The notes: generated by a model from the letters alone, not told the origin. A stretch of DNA of 64,000 nucleotides from Chitinibacter fontanus (GCF_013423785.1 NZ_CP058952.1:434001-498000); one strand, 5' to 3'. Positions 18,158 to 29,036 are shown, counted from the first letter of the stretch. Numbers and translations: made by a program.

Positions 18158-20227
18158 ATGAACTCACATAACCACGCTACCAGCAGCTTATTTCGTCGTG
18201 TTTTACGCAGCATGGCGGTTCGTATTGCGATTGCAGCCTGCTTGATTTCGGCGCTTAGCTATTACTATAGCTACGTGCGCCTTCAGGAAGAGGCCCTGGT
18301 CAACCTTTCCAAATATATTGACACTCGCAGCCAACTGGAAAGTGAATTATTTCTAAGTGCGGAATCCAATACCAAATTAATTCGCGATGATTTTATTCGT
18401 CAATATTCTGCAGCCCAAAACACAGATCTGAGCAGCCAGTTTCACGCCCTGCTACGCCAAGATCGGGATGGGATGTGGCGAATAAAAGCTGAAAATGATG
18501 ATTTCGAGCATCAAGCAACAGTAGCCCTTTTACCCAGCGTTAAACAAACTGCAGAATTAATGCGGCAGGTGGTGATCGGGCATCAAATCCTTAGTCAATA
18601 TGGCCCTGCATATCGTGCCCGTAGCTATGACACCTTTATCGATTTAAATGTCTCAGATGTGAGCTTGATGTATTTACCCAAGCTCAATTATGCCCGCAAT
18701 GGATCGGTCGCCGATTTTGCCGAGGACATTGAAACCGAATTGGGAGCGTTGCCAGAGCGCAACCCGTCGCGTAACACCTTCTGGACTGGCATTTACTACG
18801 ACAAACAAGCGCTGGAATGGATGGTATCTGTCGTAACACCGATCGATTATTTGGGTAAATACATTGGTGGTGTTGGGCAAGATATTCCTTTAGAACAGCT
18901 GATCACCCGTACCAATACAGTGAGTATTCCTGGCACTCACAATATGATTTTTACCCGTACCGGTTTGCTATTGGCTCACCCGGATTACATGGGGAAGATT
19001 GAAGCGGCAGCGGGTCATTTGGATATGCGTAAAAGTGACCAAGCTTTGCAGGATATTTTCAAAGCGGTCAGTAAAGCCAGTGCTAAAGATCGTTTTGTGG
19101 AAAGCGTTGATGGTAGAAACTGGCTGGGTATCGCGCCCATCAAAGGGGCTGACTGGCTATTTGTCACCGTTTACCCGAAACGCCTGCTGGAAGAAAAAGC
19201 CGCTTGGTCAGCCAGTATGGTGCTCATTTTGGGGGTCTTTGCTCTAGCGGTTGAGCTAGGTTTGTTGGCACTGGTATTGCGCAACGATGTTGCACGCCCA
19301 CTGGACCGCCTTAAAAATGCGATTCGCAGCTTGGCTGCAGGCAAAACCACCAATCAACTGGACCTGCACCGTAGCGATGAAATTGGCGAGCTGGCACGCA
19401 CATTCAATGAAATGTCGCACACCGTGCAATCACACCGTATGCATCTGGAAGATTTGGTGACGGATCGCACCGCCGAGCTAGCCACCCGCAATTTGCAACT
19501 CGAGGCGGCCAATGAAGCACTGAAATATCTCAATCAAGAGAAAAACGAACTACTCGCAATTGCCGCGCATGATCTGAAAAACCCTGTCGCCAGCATTCAA
19601 GGTATGGCCGGTTTGCTCAATGAGCGACTTGATAGCTGGCCAACTGAGAAAATCAAAGAGCGCCTCGATGGCATTCACCTGCTAGCTGGCCGGATGCAAC
19701 GCATCATTAGTAATCTACTCGACCATGATGCCCTGGAAGCAGGCTCGGTGCAGATGCAGATTGAAGACGTTGATCTGGACGAGCTAATCAAAGACACCAT
19801 GGTTACCTGGCGTGAGCGCTTGGCAAGCAAGCAGCAAACCATCAATTACACCCCCAGCATGCTGCATGTCCGCACTGATCGTCAGGCACTTTGGCAAGTA
19901 ATGGACAATCTGATTTCCAACGCCATCAAATACTCGCCCAATGAGCAAAGTATTGATATCAAGGCTGAGCTAACTGCCGATGGGGTAGAGATTACCGTGA
20001 TTGACCATGGCCCGGGCATTGCGCCACACGAAATCGGCATGCTGTTCAAGAAATTTAGCCGTCTTTCTGCACGCCCAACAGGTGGCGAGCACACCACGGG
20101 CTTGGGCTTATCGATTGTGAAAAAACTGGTTGAAGCAGTGTACGGCCAGATTCGCTGCGAAAGCCAGTTTGGCCAAGGCGCTAAATTCATCGTCACCCTG
20201 CCTTCGGCGCCTAGTAATAAAGCCTAG
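18158..20227 (+). CDS. Sensor histidine kinase with dCache, HAMP, HisKA and HATPase domains
   Basis: Membrane sensor kinase of 689 residues from the ATG at 18158. An N-terminal membrane helix (around [17 protein letters not shown]) is followed by a long periplasmic region of about 300 residues fitting a dCache ligand-binding domain, then a second helix ([19 protein letters not shown]), HAMP, a short coiled coil, HisKA with the phospho-accepting His in [11 protein letters not shown], and the HATPase N box ([10 protein letters not shown]) and G boxes (GPGIAP, GLGLSIV). No response regulator gene is adjacent, so it is an orphan kinase. The ligand is unknown. A strong terminator follows. Confidence 0.92.
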   Translation: MNSHNHATSSLFRRVLRSMAVRIAIAACLISALSYYYSYVRLQEEALVNLSKYIDTRSQLESELFLSAESNTKLIRDDFIRQYSAAQNTDLSSQFHALLRQDRDGMWRIKAENDDFEHQATVALLPSVKQTAELMRQVVIGHQILSQYGPAYRARSYDTFIDLNVSDVSLMYLPKLNYARNGSVADFAEDIETELGALPERNPSRNTFWTGIYYDKQALEWMVSVVTPIDYLGKYIGGVGQDIPLEQLITRTNTVSIPGTHNMIFTRTGLLLAHPDYMGKIEAAAGHLDMRKSDQALQDIFKAVSKASAKDRFVESVDGRNWLGIAPIKGADWLFVTVYPKRLLEEKAAWSASMVLILGVFALAVELGLLALVLRNDVARPLDRLKNAIRSLAAGKTTNQLDLHRSDEIGELARTFNEMSHTVQSHRMHLEDLVTDRTAELATRNLQLEAANEALKYLNQEKNELLAIAAHDLKNPVASIQGMAGLLNERLDSWPTEKIKERLDGIHLLAGRMQRIISNLLDHDALEAGSVQMQIEDVDLDELIKDTMVTWRERLASKQQTINYTPSMLHVRTDRQALWQVMDNLISNAIKYSPNEQSIDIKAELTADGVEITVIDHGPGIAPHEIGMLFKKFSRLSARPTGGEHTTGLGLSIVKKLVEAVYGQIRCESQFGQGAKFIVTLPSAPSNKA

Positions 20228-20261
20228 TCCGCCGCAAGCGTGGAAATGAGTTAAAATCGAC

Positions 20262-20297
20262 AGCCACAGCGCGCCATCGCGCTGTGGCTTTTATTTT
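20262..20297 (+). terminator. Strong intrinsic terminator between kinase and thyA
   Basis: A 12-bp perfect stem, AGCCACAGCGCG and CGCGCTGTGGCT, with a CCAT loop, followed by a T-rich tract. It lies 35 bases after the kinase stop and 20 bases before the thyA ATG, so it may also affect thyA expression. Confidence 0.88.
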
Positions 20298-20316
20298 TTC
20301 TGTGAGGTTTTTTGCG

Positions 20317-21138
20317 ATGCGCCAATATCTAGATTTACTACAACACGTGTTAGATACCGGCGTAGCCAAAGAAGACCGCACCGGCACCGGCACTGTATCG
20401 ATTTTTGGCCACCAAATGCGCTTTAATCTGGCCGAAGGTTTTCCACTGGTGACCACCAAAAAAACCCACCTTAAATCGATTATTAATGAGTTGCTGTGGT
20501 TTTTGCGTGGCGATACCAATGTGCGCTGGCTGCAAGAGCACGGCGTAACGATTTGGGACGAGTGGGCGCGCGAGGATGGCGAGCTGGGCCCAGTTTACGG
20601 CTACCAATGGCGTAGCTGGCCCACCGCTGATGGCCGCCATATTGACCAGATTTGCGAAGTGGTGAAACAGCTAAAAACCAACCCCGATTCGCGCCGGATT
20701 ATTGTGTCCGCATGGAATGTCGGCGAAATTGAAAATATGGCGCTCCCGCCATGCCATGCTTTTTTCCAGTTCTACGTTGCCCCTGCGCAGCCAGGTGATG
20801 CTGATCAACGCGGCAAACTCTCGTGCCAGCTGTATCAGCGCAGCGCGGATTTATTCCTCGGCGTGCCATTTAATATCGCCTCGTATGCAACCTTGGTGCT
20901 GATGCTGGCACAAGTATGCGATCTACAGCCGGGCGACTTTATCTGGACCGGCGGCGATTGCCATATTTACCGCAATCACTTTGAACAAGTGAAAGAGCAG
21001 CTTTCGCGTGAGCCGCGCAGCCTGCCAGTACTCAAACTGAATCCGGCTAAAACCGATATTTTCTCGTTTGAATTTGAAGACTTTACGCTCGAAGGTTACG
21101 ATCCACATCCAGCGATCAAGGCACCAGTAGCGGTATAG
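20317..21138 (+). CDS. thyA: Thymidylate synthase ThyA
   Basis: Methylates dUMP to dTMP using methylene-tetrahydrofolate. The catalytic Cys146 in ALPPCHAFF has the same residue number as in E. coli when the ATG at 20317 is used. Other signature segments are the N-terminal DRTGTGT, the Arg pair in [13 protein letters not shown], and the C-terminal [19 protein letters not shown]. The product has 273 residues, slightly longer than the E. coli enzyme because of an insertion near residues 153-162. GAGG lies about 9 bases upstream. A longer frame from 20284 has no support. dfrA/folA is not adjacent. Confidence 0.97.
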   Translation: MRQYLDLLQHVLDTGVAKEDRTGTGTVSIFGHQMRFNLAEGFPLVTTKKTHLKSIINELLWFLRGDTNVRWLQEHGVTIWDEWAREDGELGPVYGYQWRSWPTADGRHIDQICEVVKQLKTNPDSRRIIVSAWNVGEIENMALPPCHAFFQFYVAPAQPGDADQRGKLSCQLYQRSADLFLGVPFNIASYATLVLMLAQVCDLQPGDFIWTGGDCHIYRNHFEQVKEQLSREPRSLPVLKLNPAKTDIFSFEFEDFTLEGYDPHPAIKAPVAV

Positions 21139-21144
21139 TTCAGT

Positions 21145-21193
21145 GGGTATATCGTTCAAGAGCAATTCATAACAGCCCTAGATTGATATACCC
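21145..21193. repeat. 49-bp GGGTAT...ATACCC intergenic repeat, copy B
   Basis: Ends are GGGTATA and TATACCC, a perfect 7-bp terminal inverted repeat. It fills the gap between the thyA stop and the convergent ferredoxin gene. Its last base is the first base of that gene's stop codon on the plus strand. Confidence 0.75.
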
Positions 21194-21537
21194 TATATTT
21201 TTGTCAGACTGACTGCCACATCGCGCTCGATGCAATAGTGGCAAGCCAATCTCACTTGGCGCGGTGAATCAAAAATCGTCAGTGGCATATTGAGCGGCTG
21301 GGCTGCATGTCGGATTAGTACATTTCGCTCCTTGCCGCTCAAATCGATCCAGTGCCCACTGGCGGCATGCGCACAATACACTTGGCAAGCGCCGCACGTG
21401 CCTTGCCCACAACGCCAAGCCAAGGCCAATTGCCCCGCCCGCACTAGCGGCTTCAGTACCTCAATCAGCATTACGCCCAACTCGGCGTCCACCACAATTG
21501 GCGCCTGATCAGGCTGCAAAAATGTCACCTTCGGCAT
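21193..21537 (-). CDS. 2Fe-2S ferredoxin (plant-type fold)
   Basis: A 114-residue cytoplasmic electron carrier. The cluster ligands fit the plant-type pattern C43-X4-C48-X2-C51 in CGQGTCGAC, with the fourth Cys at about 99 in RLACHYC. Additional cysteines at 55 and 102 are not needed for the pattern. Its partner reductase or oxygenase is not adjacent and cannot be named. The ATG at 21537 directly precedes the recognisable beta-grasp fold (MPKVTFLQPDQ). It diverges from the SUI1-like gene 50 bases away. Confidence 0.88.
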   Translation of the reverse strand: MPKVTFLQPDQAPIVVDAELGVMLIEVLKPLVRAGQLALAWRCGQGTCGACQVYCAHAASGHWIDLSGKERNVLIRHAAQPLNMPLTIFDSPRQVRLACHYCIERDVAVSLTKI

Positions 21538-21586
21538 CGCGGCTCTTTCACGTTAAAATGCAGGATTGTTTTCAAGATAGCAGCCG

Positions 21587-21940
21587 ATGAAAAAAAGCGC
21601 AGCAGGTGGATTAGTTTATTCAACCGAACAAGGCCGGATGTGTCCGGGCTGCCGACAAGCGATTGCCGCTTGCCAATGCCAGCGCAGCAGTATGCCGACT
21701 GGCGATGGCATTGTGCGAATTAGCCGCGAGACCAAAGGTCGTAACGGTAAAGCGGTAACCGTAGTGCGCGGCGTATTACTCGATGCCGTTGGTTTGGCGC
21801 AGCTAGGCAAAGAGCTAAAAACTTTGTGTGGCACCGGTGGCACCGTCAAAGATGGCGTGATTGAAATACAGGGCGATCATCGCGACTTGATCGCAAAAAA
21901 ACTGTCCACCCGCTGGCAGGTCAAATTGGCTGGTGGCTAG
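21587..21940 (+). CDS. yciH: Translation initiation factor Sui1/YciH family
   Basis: A 117-residue bacterial relative of eukaryotic eIF1, a non-essential factor proposed to help start-codon fidelity. The N terminus has LVYSTEQGRMCPGCRQ and CQC, a small Cys-rich segment usual in bacterial members. Residues 40-115 form the SUI1 domain (VRISRETKGRNGKAVTVVRG, GTGGTVKDGVIEIQGDHR). The gene stands alone and is followed two bases after its stop by a 49-bp repeat and then the convergent def gene. Confidence 0.92.
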   Translation: MKKSAAGGLVYSTEQGRMCPGCRQAIAACQCQRSSMPTGDGIVRISRETKGRNGKAVTVVRGVLLDAVGLAQLGKELKTLCGTGGTVKDGVIEIQGDHRDLIAKKLSTRWQVKLAGG

Positions 21941-21942
21941 AT

Positions 21943-21991
21943 GGGTATATCAAGCCAGATGAATCTTAATCAATCTTAGCAAGCAATACCC
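21943..21991. repeat. 49-bp GGGTAT...ATACCC intergenic repeat, copy C
   Basis: Ends are GGGTATA and AATACCC. It fills the gap between the yciH stop codon and the def stop codon exactly, leaving two bases on one side and none on the other. Confidence 0.75.
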
Positions 21992-22516
21992 CTAGTCTTT
22001 TCGCTCGGGAAACAGCACATCGGTAAAACCAAATTGCGTCATATCGCGAATACGCTGCGGATACAAAATACCCCACAGATGATCGCACTCATGCTGCACA
22101 AGTCGCGCGTGAAAACCACTCACCTGCCGGTCAATGGCGACGCCCTGCTCATCAAAACCTTGATAGCGGATTTGCGTATAACGCGGCACCTGCCCGCGCA
22201 TTCCCGGCACCGATAAGCAGCCTTCCCAGCCCGTTTCTTCCTGCTGGCCCAGCGGCGTAATCACCGGATTAATCAACACGGTACGCGGTACAGCGTCTGC
22301 CTCGGGATAGCGCTCGCTGCGCTCGAAACCAAACACGACCACCTGCAAATCAACGCCAATCTGCGGCGCGGCGATCCCCACGCCCCCCGTGGCCTGCATC
22401 GTTTCAAACAAGTCGACAATCAAAGCGTGCAGTGTTGGCGTGTTAAAGTCGCTCACCAACTGCGCCTGACGTCGCAAGCGCGCGTCGCCCATTTTTAACA
22501 CCGAACAAATCGCCAT
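21992..22516 (-). CDS. def: Peptide deformylase
   Basis: Metalloenzyme removing the N-formyl group from nascent proteins. All three motifs are present: GVGIAAPQ near residue 47, EGCLS near 97 (metal-ligand Cys) and HECDH near 140 (two His ligands and catalytic Glu). The length of 174 residues is typical. The ATG at 22516 follows GAGGA by five bases. The def-fmt gene pair seen in many genomes is absent here, so this may be a second deformylase copy, which is common in proteobacteria. Confidence 0.95.
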   Translation of the reverse strand: MAICSVLKMGDARLRRQAQLVSDFNTPTLHALIVDLFETMQATGGVGIAAPQIGVDLQVVVFGFERSERYPEADAVPRTVLINPVITPLGQQEETGWEGCLSVPGMRGQVPRYTQIRYQGFDEQGVAIDRQVSGFHARLVQHECDHLWGILYPQRIRDMTQFGFTDVLFPERKD

Positions 22517-22591
22517 CAATTCCTCGCTTATCGCATAAAATTCGCCCTTGCGCTAAATACTAACACCCCGTTTTTACCGGAAGCTATCGCC

Positions 22592-22975
22592 ATGCATTCT
22601 TTTTATGACCCGACCGTCGATATGGACGAAACCACATTACACGCATGGCAGTTTTATTTGGCGGTGGCCGAGCTGGCATTGTCTGAATTGAAAAGTTTGA
22701 GGTCAGGTCAGATTGCGATTACCGACGATTACGAGCATGCCTATTGGCTATGGCAGGGTGAAGAGCAAGCCTTTCTGGCTTGGGCACCGATTGCGGATGA
22801 GCAGGTTTGTTTTGAGGCGGCCATTTTATTAGTCGAGGCTGTGGGTCTGAGTGCCGAAGAAATTGATTACCGCCGTGAAAGTTTAACTCGGTGGTTGCAA
22901 TCAGCTTCGCGTACCACCTTAGCCTGGCCTAAACAGCAGCTGCAACATGCCATTCGCATTAATGGCCAAAATTAA
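22592..22975 (+). CDS. Uncharacterised 127-residue protein
   Basis: I recognise no family. The protein is acidic, Trp- and Glu-rich and probably alpha-helical (AWQFYLAVAELALSELKSL, WLWQGEEQAFLAWAPI, LVEAVGLSAEEIDYRRESL). No signal peptide or membrane span is seen. It starts 75 bases from the divergent def gene, has GGAAG upstream of the ATG, and codon use resembles the neighbours. A 49-bp repeat lies downstream. A real cytoplasmic protein is likely, but no function can be given. Confidence 0.65.
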   Translation: MHSFYDPTVDMDETTLHAWQFYLAVAELALSELKSLRSGQIAITDDYEHAYWLWQGEEQAFLAWAPIADEQVCFEAAILLVEAVGLSAEEIDYRRESLTRWLQSASRTTLAWPKQQLQHAIRINGQN

Positions 22976-23001
22976 ACATTTTTCTTACAACAAAAATCAA
23001 A

Positions 23002-23050
23002 GGGTATATCACCATAACCTCAATAAAACATAGCTAATAGCTATATACCC
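23002..23050. repeat. 49-bp GGGTAT...ATACCC intergenic repeat, copy D
   Basis: Ends are GGGTATA and TATACCC, a perfect 7-bp terminal inverted repeat. The interior near the right end contains TAGCTAATAGCTA. It is the only copy between two co-directional genes. Confidence 0.75.
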
Positions 23051-23157
23051 ATAATTGGTAAAATTATTCCGCCAAACGGTCTTGATTTTGTAAGGTTTTA
23101 CCGCCATCTTTATAGCTGTAAGATTTTTTGATCAGCCTAAGGAATACAATTATCGTT

Positions 23158-23379
23158 ATGGCATCCGTACTACCTCATCCAGAAAGCTTGTTTCTTTCCC
23201 CAAGCGAGCGTGGATTAAATAGCCCAGCGCCAGCAGAAAAGCCCAAGGCAGCGGCAAACGTGACAGAGAAAATCCAGCGCCTCAAGCAAAAGCGCGAGCT
23301 AGCTAGCGATTTGCAAGCCATGATCGCCAAAAGTGGTTTAAGCATCGAAGAATTACGCGAAGCACTCCGAGCGCAATAA
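23158..23379 (+). CDS. Small uncharacterised protein with C-terminal helix
   Basis: A 73-residue product from the ATG at 23158. The first 35 residues are Pro/Ser-rich and probably flexible. The rest is a charged helix (EKIQRLKQKRELASDLQAMIAKSGLSIEELREALRAQ in outline). The final segment, with the SGLSIEEL pattern, vaguely recalls H-NS-type linkers, but the DNA-binding motif is absent. AAGGA lies about 14 bases before the ATG, somewhat far. Function unknown. Confidence 0.5.
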   Translation: MASVLPHPESLFLSPSERGLNSPAPAEKPKAAANVTEKIQRLKQKRELASDLQAMIAKSGLSIEELREALRAQ

Positions 23380-23401
23380 GGCTTAGCTTAGCGCTAAGCC
23401 T
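23379..23401. terminator. Hairpin between convergent genes
   Basis: AGGCTTAGC and GCTAAGCCT form a 9-bp stem with a 5-base loop, overlapping the last base of the small gene's stop codon. There is no T tract, so termination is uncertain. Confidence 0.35.
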
Positions 23402-23408
23402 GCTCGGC

Positions 23409-26400
23409 TTAAGACAAAATTGCTTGATTTAAACGCGCTGCCGCGGCAGTAAATTCATACCCATCCAGCATTTGCTCTAGCTCGACCACTAAATCGGTCC
23501 CATAATTTTGGGCGATTACAGGTGTGAGCGTCGTAAAGTGCCGTAGCGCTGCCCGGTCTGAGTTTTCTAGCAACTCGAGTAATATCTTCAGAGCAGTATC
23601 CAGCTCTTGCGGTTCATCGTGTTTGCTATCAAGCAAGGCATGGCTCAACGCAGCTGCATTCATTGGCGGCAGTAACTGCTCAATACTGCGGCAAACCCGC
23701 TGAAGCGCTTGCTCTAATTGCTCAAGCAGCGGTTCATGGCGGCCCTTCGCTACAGCACCTTCGCCCGCCAATTGCTCCAACTGTGTAGCAATAGACTGGA
23801 CCTCAGTCATCCCCAAATTAGCAGCTACCCCTTTTAGGGTATGGGCTAGATGTTTAAATTGCGACCAATCAGCAAGCTCTTGTGCACTGCGCAATGATTG
23901 CCAGGTATCGCCGTAACGAGCACCAAAATCGCGCAATAAATCATGTAACACGTGCGCTTTACCATTAACCCGTTTTAACGCTTGCGAGTATTCAATACCC
24001 TCCACGGTGATTGGCGTGCCGGCCTGCGCTAGGCTCAGCGTTTGTGGCTGCAACAAAGGTGCCAAAAACCTTGCCAGACAAGCATAGAGCAGGCTTGAGT
24101 CGATCGGTTTGGTTAAATATTCATCGACACCTGCACGAATCGCACGCTCGCGTTCATTGGCGAGTGCATGAGCTGTCATGGCAATAATTGGTACACTGGC
24201 CCACTGTGGGCGATTACGAATGGCTAGCGTTGCGCTATGCCCGTCCATGACAGGCATTTGCATATCCATCAAGATGGCAGCAAAGTAATCGGCAGGCTGA
24301 CTAAACACTAAATCCAGCGCCTGCTGCCCATCTGCAGCACTTTCTATCACTAAACCAGTCGGCGCTAATAACTCCCCTACAATTTGCAAATTGATTGCAT
24401 TATCTTCAGCGACCAAAATACGCGCCTGTTGAAACAGCGGTATTGATTCTTGCCAACAGGTATTTGGGGCACTAGCAGCCCTTACCAGCGATAAAGCCTG
24501 CCGCCACTGCAGTTGATTCATCGGCTGCTGCCATGTACGCAGGCCTTGCAGATCAAGCCATTCAAGCTGCTCTGGATTAAGCGCTCCATAAACGGTTAGC
24601 GGAATGTGGCGATAACTCAGCAGGGCTGTAATCAAGGACTTAAAGTCAAATGGTGGCGCAGGCCAATGCAGTATTAATTCAGTCACCTGTGATTGCGCCA
24701 ACTGTCCTGCTAGCTCGGAAAAAGTCGTGGCATAAGTCACTGCTATCGGCGTGGCAGTAAGGGCTTGATGAATAATTTTATGTAAGCCTGTTGCAGCTCC
24801 AAAGATCACTACGTGTTGCTCGGGCAGCTCGCGGAGCTCTTCACGCTGCTCAGCACAGTTGGCAGCAGGTGCCAGCAGCGCTGTAAACTGAAAACAGCTG
24901 CCAAGCCCTGCTTGGCTTTGCACCGTAATATCACCACGCATTAATTGAGCCAAACGCAGTGAAATACTTAAACCTAAACCAGTACCACCATATTGGCGGG
25001 TCGTCGAACTATCAGCCTGACTAAAGGCGGTGAATAAGCCACGCTGCTGCTCGTCTGTCATGCCAATACCACTATCTTCAACCCGGCAACACAGCGCTAT
25101 GTTTTGCCCCTGCGCTTGTGCACTAATGCGGAGCTGCACATGCCCATAGGCGGTAAATTTAATCGCATTGTTTACCAAATTGATCAGCACTTGGCCTAAG
25201 CGCAGCGGGTCACCATGCAGATAGTGCGGGGTGTTAGGTTCAAAATCACAAAGAAACTGCAATCCTTTTTCACTGGCTTTCGGTGCCGTTACCGTGGTGA
25301 CGTGCTGCAAAACCTGAGTTAAATCGAAATCGATTTCTTCCAAACTAAGCCGGTCGGCTTCGATTTTGGAAAAATCCAAAATGTCGTTAATTAACTCCAG
25401 CAAGCCACTGCCGGCTGCATGAATTTTTTGCAGATAATCACGCTGTTTTGGATTTTCAGCCGCCCGTAAACCCAAATGCGATAAACCAATAATCGCATTC
25501 ATTGGCGTACGGATCTCATGACTCATATTGGCTAAAAATCTGGATTTTGCCTCGGTGGCCTGCTCCGCAGTTTGCATGGCCGCTGTAAGTGCTTTTTCAT
25601 GCTCTAGCTGCTCAGAAATATCTCGCGAGGTAACCAACACACTTCTCACTTGCCCCTTAGCATCAAACTCGGGCGACAGCAGCCATTCACGCCAGTGCTC
25701 GGTACAACCAAAGTTAAAGGTGCGTCGTAACATCTGAGCACTGGCAATGCACTCGTAAATCGCTTGCTGGCGAATGCTGACCTCGTCGGCCTGATAACCG
25801 AGTTGCAGTAAATCCAAGCCGCGTAAATCGGCTTGCGTACAATTAAGCTGAGCCAGAAAAGCGGGGCTGGCATATAACAAGCGCGCCTGCAGATCAAAAC
25901 GGAAAATCGCATCGGCTGAATTTTCAACCAAAGTGCGAAATGCAGCCTCACTTTCCTCTAATGCACGTGCGGCCTGAGCTTGCGATTGCTGGTGCTCTAA
26001 TCGCAACATCCGTACCTGCCTGCGTGACCGCCAAGCCAAGGCCAACACCACAGCAAATAATGCAGCAATCACAGCAACAATCACCTGTCGCTGCCAGGGC
26101 ACTAGGCTCGCCTGATCCTGTAATAACAGCACTTGCCATGCACCTGCAGCATCATGCCAATCTAGCTCGGCCTTAGCATACAGGTAGGATGCATTTTGTA
26201 AGCGCGCTTGCTGCTCGTTTAAAAACTGCAGCTCAGTGCGTGCCGGTACGGCACCATGTGCAAACAGCGAAGCAAATTGCTTGCTTGAATCTAGCTGCAC
26301 CCGCCGGGTAGCAGAAATCGCTTGAATACTGGTCAGCAACCATGGCGGCGTAGTTGCAGCAAAAACAACACCATCCGGTGAGGTAATCATAGCTTGCGAG

Positions 26401-26987
26401 CTGCGATGCAATAATAATTGATCAATAAATGCACCGCCCATTTTGATCACATATACACCGATAACTCGATGCTCTGCCCCACGCTGGTAGATGGGTGCCG
26501 CAAAAAAAATCCCGCGTAAATTTGTGCCCAGCGCGACCCCGGCAAATACATTGGCGTGTCCGGCCATCGCCTCGCGCCAATAGGGCCGTTCCCCCAACTG
26601 TAGGCCGAGCAATGGTGAGCGGCCTTGGGCATCGAGATAACTGAGCACTTCAGCCTGCGCGGACAGTACATACACGCTTTCGGCATTAAACTGTTGCAAG
26701 ACGCGTAAATTCGCCGCATTTACCCTTTGCATATCGGCGCTATGCGGGTTGTTGAGCAAGTCTAGAATTGCATGCGATGTACTTCCAATTAACTCAGCGC
26801 CCCCCAACACACGCCCTTCACTGGTCTTGGCACGAATATCCAATGCCAGATCATGTGCCTGTTGCTGCAACTGCGCATGTTGTTGCTCTTGGAGCACCGC
26901 GCGCTGCGCTAACAGCGCCAAGCTGACGAACAATAAAGCCAGCACGGCGGTCAGTGCATAAAATCGACCCGCTGAATAGCTAAGCAT
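23409..26987 (-). CDS. Hybrid sensor histidine kinase with receiver and Hpt domains
   Basis: A 1192-residue membrane phosphorelay protein. In order: a membrane helix near 10-28, a periplasmic Cache-like region to about 295, a second helix near 300-318, PAS near 345-460, HisKA with [15 protein letters not shown] near 490, and HATPase ([19 protein letters not shown]). A receiver-like segment at about 728-850 lacks the acidic pocket. A complete receiver follows (LVAEDN, phospho-Asp in [10 protein letters not shown], lysine in YLTKP), then a C-terminal Hpt domain ([12 protein letters not shown]). It sits 10 bases after the second kinase gene (26998-28548), so the two probably share an operon and a relay. 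Confidence 0.93.
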   Translation of the reverse strand: MLSYSAGRFYALTAVLALLFVSLALLAQRAVLQEQQHAQLQQQAHDLALDIRAKTSEGRVLGGAELIGSTSHAILDLLNNPHSADMQRVNAANLRVLQQFNAESVYVLSAQAEVLSYLDAQGRSPLLGLQLGERPYWREAMAGHANVFAGVALGTNLRGIFFAAPIYQRGAEHRVIGVYVIKMGGAFIDQLLLHRSSQAMITSPDGVVFAATTPPWLLTSIQAISATRRVQLDSSKQFASLFAHGAVPARTELQFLNEQQARLQNASYLYAKAELDWHDAAGAWQVLLLQDQASLVPWQRQVIVAVIAALFAVVLALAWRSRRQVRMLRLEHQQSQAQAARALEESEAAFRTLVENSADAIFRFDLQARLLYASPAFLAQLNCTQADLRGLDLLQLGYQADEVSIRQQAIYECIASAQMLRRTFNFGCTEHWREWLLSPEFDAKGQVRSVLVTSRDISEQLEHEKALTAAMQTAEQATEAKSRFLANMSHEIRTPMNAIIGLSHLGLRAAENPKQRDYLQKIHAAGSGLLELINDILDFSKIEADRLSLEEIDFDLTQVLQHVTTVTAPKASEKGLQFLCDFEPNTPHYLHGDPLRLGQVLINLVNNAIKFTAYGHVQLRISAQAQGQNIALCCRVEDSGIGMTDEQQRGLFTAFSQADSSTTRQYGGTGLGLSISLRLAQLMRGDITVQSQAGLGSCFQFTALLAPAANCAEQREELRELPEQHVVIFGAATGLHKIIHQALTATPIAVTYATTFSELAGQLAQSQVTELILHWPAPPFDFKSLITALLSYRHIPLTVYGALNPEQLEWLDLQGLRTWQQPMNQLQWRQALSLVRAASAPNTCWQESIPLFQQARILVAEDNAINLQIVGELLAPTGLVIESAADGQQALDLVFSQPADYFAAILMDMQMPVMDGHSATLAIRNRPQWASVPIIAMTAHALANERERAIRAGVDEYLTKPIDSSLLYACLARFLAPLLQPQTLSLAQAGTPITVEGIEYSQALKRVNGKAHVLHDLLRDFGARYGDTWQSLRSAQELADWSQFKHLAHTLKGVAANLGMTEVQSIATQLEQLAGEGAVAKGRHEPLLEQLEQALQRVCRSIEQLLPPMNAAALSHALLDSKHDEPQELDTALKILLELLENSDRAALRHFTTLTPVIAQNYGTDLVVELEQMLDGYEFTAAAARLNQAILS

Positions 26988-26997
26988 CGATATGGCC

Positions 26998-28548
26998 CTA
27001 GTTGACTTGTTTGCAAACCGGCAGTGTTAGCGTCAAAGTCGTGCCAACCTCATCGTCGGTTTGCATTTGCAAGCTGCCGTTTTGTGCCTCGGCATACAAT
27101 TTAGAGGTGTAGGTACCAACGCCCGTGCCGTTGGCTTTGCCAGCCGTCACGTATTTATCAAAGAAATGCGCCCGTATTGCGACTGGCACCGCACCTTGGT
27201 TGTGAATGGTGATGGATAATTGCTCATTAGCTAAGCTCAGATGGCACAAAATTTGCGAGCCACTGGGCGCGGCTTCCGCCGCATTTCGCAGCAAATTGGA
27301 CAAAATACTATTACTTAGGCCCTCATCCCCCCAAGCCATATAGTTAGCTTGACCATCGTTGGTTTGCTTAATTTCAACTGCATCACTAAATGCCAATTGG
27401 GTTTCTTTGCCAATCCGCAGTAGCATTGCCCCCAAATCAAATATGACCGGCTCCAGCAAATAGCTGCCAGTTTCCATTCGCAATAAATCCAAAGTGCGAT
27501 CAATTTGCTCCAATGCTGCGTGCGCTGCATCGGCAGCAAGTTGCGTAATTTCCTTTTGTTTATCACTCATATCGGGATCGACCAGCAAACGCTCAGTGGC
27601 CTGCAAGACCGCGCTCAACGGGTTTTTCAGATCGTGTTTGTTGATGTTTTCAACTTCTTCACGTAAACGCGCATTTTCAGCCAGGCTTTGCGATTGGTTA
27701 TTAAGGTGGCGCATCGCCTTAAACAAGCGCAAATGGCTACGCACGCGGGCACGTAAAATAGTCGGGTGCACAGGTTTGACCACATAATCGACCGCGCCCA
27801 ATTCCAAACCTTGCGCAACATCGTCCGGCTGATCTTTGGATGTCATAAAAATAACCGGAATATTCTGCGTTAATTCATCCGCCTTGAGCCGACGGCACAC
27901 TTCGTAGCCATCCATCTCGGGCATCATCACATCTAGCAAAATTAAATCGGGCACTTGTTTGCCATGGACGATTTCTAGTGCTTTTTGCCCGCTTAATGCT
28001 ACTTGTATTTGATAATCGTCCTCCAAAATACTGGCGGCAATTTCAATATTATCTTTAGCATCATCCACAATGAGCACGCTGGATTTACGCTCCTCCTGAT
28101 CTAAATTAGTTAGCCCCAGTACAGGCTGACTCAACTTCGGAGACGGGCGAGGTGCCACCACACCTTTTCCCTGCAGCAGGCGCAAAATCCGCTGAGTAAA
28201 ACGCTGCATGGTAAACGGTTTGATTAGGTAATCATTCACGCCATGCGTTAACGCAGCATCAATGCTACTGCGGCTGGCATTGGCGGTAAGCAGCATAAAG
28301 GGAATTGTTTCTGTGCCCGGATTGGTTCTCACCCACTGTAATAGCTCAAGGCCATCCATACCTGGCATATTCCAATCGCTAATAACACAGTCGATGGCCT
28401 GTTTTTTCATGATCACCAAGGCTTCGCGACCACTGCTGGCCTGCTCAATGCCGGTGAAACCAAGCTCGCTCAGAATACTCTTTAGCGCTTGGCGGAATGT
28501 AGTTTGATCATCGACGATCAAAATGGCTTCTTTGCGAAACTGCATCAT
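26998..28548 (-). CDS. REC-REC-histidine kinase hybrid without membrane domain
   Basis: A soluble 516-residue protein. Receiver 1 is at about 8-125 (IVDDQ, phospho-Asp in [10 protein letters not shown], Lys in YLIKPF). Receiver 2 is at about 155-275 ([22 protein letters not shown]). A HisKA-like segment has the His in [12 protein letters not shown], and an HATPase domain follows with a recognisable N box ([10 protein letters not shown]) and a degenerate G box (GTGVGTYTS). This is a cytoplasmic relay or output-modulating kinase. The ATG at 28548 has AAGGA 10 bases upstream, better than the GTG at 28554. It directly precedes the large hybrid kinase. Confidence 0.9.
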   Translation of the reverse strand: MMQFRKEAILIVDDQTTFRQALKSILSELGFTGIEQASSGREALVIMKKQAIDCVISDWNMPGMDGLELLQWVRTNPGTETIPFMLLTANASRSSIDAALTHGVNDYLIKPFTMQRFTQRILRLLQGKGVVAPRPSPKLSQPVLGLTNLDQEERKSSVLIVDDAKDNIEIAASILEDDYQIQVALSGQKALEIVHGKQVPDLILLDVMMPEMDGYEVCRRLKADELTQNIPVIFMTSKDQPDDVAQGLELGAVDYVVKPVHPTILRARVRSHLRLFKAMRHLNNQSQSLAENARLREEVENINKHDLKNPLSAVLQATERLLVDPDMSDKQKEITQLAADAAHAALEQIDRTLDLLRMETGSYLLEPVIFDLGAMLLRIGKETQLAFSDAVEIKQTNDGQANYMAWGDEGLSNSILSNLLRNAAEAAPSGSQILCHLSLANEQLSITIHNQGAVPVAIRAHFFDKYVTAGKANGTGVGTYTSKLYAEAQNGSLQMQTDDEVGTTLTLTLPVCKQVN

Positions 28549-28572
28549 GCGCACAACATCCTTATTATGCTT

Positions 28573-28601
28573 GGCGCCCCATCCGCGACCGGGGTGGCGC
28601 C
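28573..28601. other. GC-rich hairpin in the leader of the kinase operon
   Basis: GGCGCC arms with further CC/GG pairing across one bulged base form a strong hairpin 25 bases upstream of the REC-REC kinase start. There is no T tract. It could be a leader structure or part of a terminator for the upstream iron operon. Confidence 0.3.
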
Positions 28602-28712
28602 CTCGTTCTCCTTACACTGTAGGTTTATAACACGGGACAAGCAAAGCCATTCCAATTGGCCTTGATCACCCGCTAAGCCGATGTTTCTTTCAGACGTTAA
28701 AGCCTTGATGGA

Positions 28713-29018
28713 CTAGGTTATATTCTGCCAATCCAGCGCCGGGTTTTCGGCTTTGCGCATCAGTTGCAGGTGGCTTTCGACCACCGCCTGCAACTGGCGG
28801 GCAGCGGCTTCGTCGGAGGCGCGCACGGTAAAGCGCAGGCGCTCGGCGTCGGCGTTAAATTCCACCTGCCCCAGCGGGCGCTCGGGCTGGCCAAATTGGG
28901 CTATGCCCTCGGTTTCACTAAACTCTACCGGGATTTTGCGGGCGAAATGTTTACAGAGTTTAAAGAGGTATTGCTTGCCAAGCTCGGTATTAACTTGGCT
29001 AGAGGTAATTACGGTCAT
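28713..29018 (-). CDS. DUF2218 protein of the iron-uptake operon
   Basis: A 101-residue protein matching the DUF2218 pattern (KQYLFKLCKHFARKIPVEF, then GQVEFNADAERLRFTVRASDE). DUF2218 genes commonly lie in siderophore or heme transport loci, but the biochemical role is not established as far as I know. It is the last gene of the run TonB receptor, binding protein, permease, ATPase, DUF2218, and starts 18 bases after the ATPase stop. It has no signal peptide, so it is cytoplasmic. A role in handling the imported iron compound is inference. Confidence 0.85.
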   Translation of the reverse strand: MTVITSSQVNTELGKQYLFKLCKHFARKIPVEFSETEGIAQFGQPERPLGQVEFNADAERLRFTVRASDEAAARQLQAVVESHLQLMRKAENPALDWQNIT

Positions 29019-29036
29019 GGGGTATTTATCCTTTAG

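Noticed and set aside
27315..27566. Short frames inside the hybrid kinase genes
   Set aside because: They lie wholly inside longer frames with clear domain motifs and have no independent support.
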